7,199 nucleotides of DNA from DASWIV01 sp036397475 (lineage in GTDB: Bacteria; JAJVIF01; JAPKYR01). The notes beneath the pieces are model-generated. The model was given only the letters and a program-made list of their open reading frames with translations, was not told the DNA's origin and searched no databases. The stretch spans positions 1 through 7,199 of the forward strand of contig DASWIV010000273.1 in NCBI GenBank assembly GCA_036397475.1. Direction: 5' to 3'. The translations under genes and the position numbers were made by a program. Each line of letters opens with the position of its first letter. The first letter of the stretch is position 1. Shown here piece after piece: positions 6,285-7,199 of this stretch.

Positions 6285-6293
6285 ATTATATCA
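6285..6293 (-). promoter_or_regulatory. Extended -10 promoter of the PhnB-like gene
   Basis: On the minus strand TGATATAAT (6293-6285) is a full extended -10 (TGnTATAAT). The -35 region 17 bases further up, ATGATC (6313-6308), matches only 3 of 6, as is common with extended -10 promoters. The predicted start near 6278 gives a leader of about 37 bases to ATG 6241. Confidence 0.65.
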
Positions 6294-6430
6294 CCAATTT
6301 TAAATTTGATCATCAGGTTGAGTGCTGTTATTCATCAATGCAAATTCAAACACTTCTATCTGCATGGATATTTATGTAGAATGAGCCTGTCATCCGTGAT
6401 GATTGTCTGAATAACTGGCAATCTTGAACT

Positions 6431-7199
6431 ATGGAAATTTTACCGATAATCGTCCCGTTCGCTTACCTGGTCCTGATCGAATCCATAACGGTTCGATGGA
6501 TCGCCGGCAATCCGGTACCTAACCTTGTGTCGCGTATCCTGGCAACCAACCTTGCAGGGGTTGTCCTGCTGATCCTTGTAAGCATGACCGGATGGTTTTT
6601 TGGGTGGTGGCCCGATATCCGTAACTGGGCATTGCGGGATTCATTCTTCCTCTTCCTTATTGTAAAAGCGCCGGTCTTCATCTTTCTTTTCAGGCGATGG
6701 GGAGCGCAGAAAGTATTTACGCTCCACGTTCTGTCAAACTACGCATCCGCGATAGCGCTTAGTGTTCTCTTCATTTACTCACCGATAGTAATTGGAATTC
6801 GTCCGGTTACCGCGGAGCAGCTGAACAAGGCTGCGGAAGATAACCTCCTTGAAATAAATGACGCGATCCTTGCATATCAGCATACTCACGGATTTTATCC
6901 TGAATATCTTTGGGGCGGAGATCCGTTAAGCTGGGAAATAAACGGACGCCCGTCTCCCGATCCGCTCCTTAATGAGGGATATCTTCCTGCTTATCCCGTA
7001 AATCCCCTGAACCTGGCGAAAACCTATTTCGAACCAAGACGCAAGTACGGATTGAAGGCACTCTGGTTCGGCGAGAAAAATACGGAATTTCTTCATGTCC
7101 GAAATCTGTGGCAGAACATTGTAATTACCGACCCGCGATTCGGGTACCGTGGGACTAAAATGGGAAATGTCATTCCCGACCCCGGCGTTTTCAATTCTT
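6431..7199 (+). CDS. Polytopic membrane protein with pseudopilin-like C-terminal region (3' end outside window)
   Basis: Open from ATG 6431 to the end of the window (256 residues seen, no stop), and not recognised as a named family. Hydrophobic segments lie at about 3-20, 36-58, 70-87 and 98-122, with tryptophan-rich loops such as GWFFGWWPD (54-62). After them, residues 129-196 read like the core of a type II secretion pseudopilin (GspG type): an amphipathic helix EDNLLEINDAILAYQ (136-150) leading to HGFYPEYL (153-160), then NEGYLPAYPVNPL (181-193). In GspG the same order of helix, G-x-YP and 'GYL-x-x-P-x-[ND]P' is seen, but there it follows a single N-terminal helix, not four. A stop (TGA 6425-6427) just upstream fixes the earliest start; no Shine-Dalgarno is evident. 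A possible -10 (TAGAAT, 6377-6382) lies upstream with no good -35. The function is unknown; a link to envelope assembly or secretion is inference. Confidence 0.7.
   Translation, partial: MEILPIIVPFAYLVLIESITVRWIAGNPVPNLVSRILATNLAGVVLLILVSMTGWFFGWWPDIRNWALRDSFFLFLIVKAPVFIFLFRRWGAQKVFTLHVLSNYASAIALSVLFIYSPIVIGIRPVTAEQLNKAAEDNLLEINDAILAYQHTHGFYPEYLWGGDPLSWEINGRPSPDPLLNEGYLPAYPVNPLNLAKTYFEPRRKYGLKALWFGEKNTEFLHVRNLWQNIVITDPRFGYRGTKMGNVIPDPGVFNS

Noticed and set aside
6245..6313. N-terminal extension of the PhnB-like gene
   Set aside because: The extension contains the extended -10 promoter and the AAGGAG site, and is not part of the VOC fold.
6463..6681. Minus-strand open frame of 72 codons
   Set aside because: It is antisense to the membrane protein gene, whose plus-strand frame stays open for over 760 bases with coherent hydrophobic segments and motifs.

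Overview
The window is a stretch of bacterial chromosome at moderate G+C (a hand count of 5821-6240 gives about 45%; the left half looks somewhat higher). Two lipoprotein signal peptides, Shine-Dalgarno motifs, sigma70-like promoters, a CCA-encoding tRNA and the standard code point to a Gram-negative-type bacterium. The tandem SagB-type flavoprotein, the paralogous sulfatase-fold lipoproteins ending in a 'SLGY' tail, and a possible membrane/pseudopilin hybrid remind me of proteobacterial or FCB-group and candidate-phylum genomes. No single gene fixes the taxon.

Left part (17-4561, minus strand): three genes read leftwards. A 548-residue tandem-domain SagB/nitroreductase-like flavoprotein (2915-4561) comes first. 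After a 76-bp gap holding a conspicuous inverted repeat and a possible promoter, two paralogous lipoproteins of the alkaline phosphatase/sulfatase superfamily follow (1441-2838 and 17-1423), 17 bp apart. Both lipoproteins carry Thr where true sulfatases have the Cys or Ser that becomes formylglycine, while keeping the recognisable metal-site motifs. They are probably not formylglycine-dependent sulfatases, and this is the most interesting point of the window.

Middle (4562-5404): a RIC/YtfE-like hemerythrin-domain protein (4646-5176) diverges from the flavoprotein across 84 bp. It is followed by a complete tRNA-Ala(GGC) unit: promoter overlapping the preceding stop codon, tRNA with the G3-U70 identity pair and encoded CCA, and a strong intrinsic terminator. 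A second, perfect 16-bp hairpin begins inside the terminator's T tract.

Right part (5405-7199): two small VOC (glyoxalase/bleomycin-resistance fold) proteins lie tail to tail (5405-5773 plus; 5807-6241 minus), separated by a small hairpin. A membrane protein (from 6431, plus) then runs off the window; it has about four hydrophobic segments followed by a pseudopilin-like region.

How the genes work together: the two lipoproteins are very likely one transcriptional unit acting on the same or related envelope or extracellular esters. The flavoprotein/hemerythrin divergent pair could belong to redox or nitrosative stress handling, but that is inference. I see no integrase, transposase, CRISPR array or defence cassette, and no complete novel multigene system.
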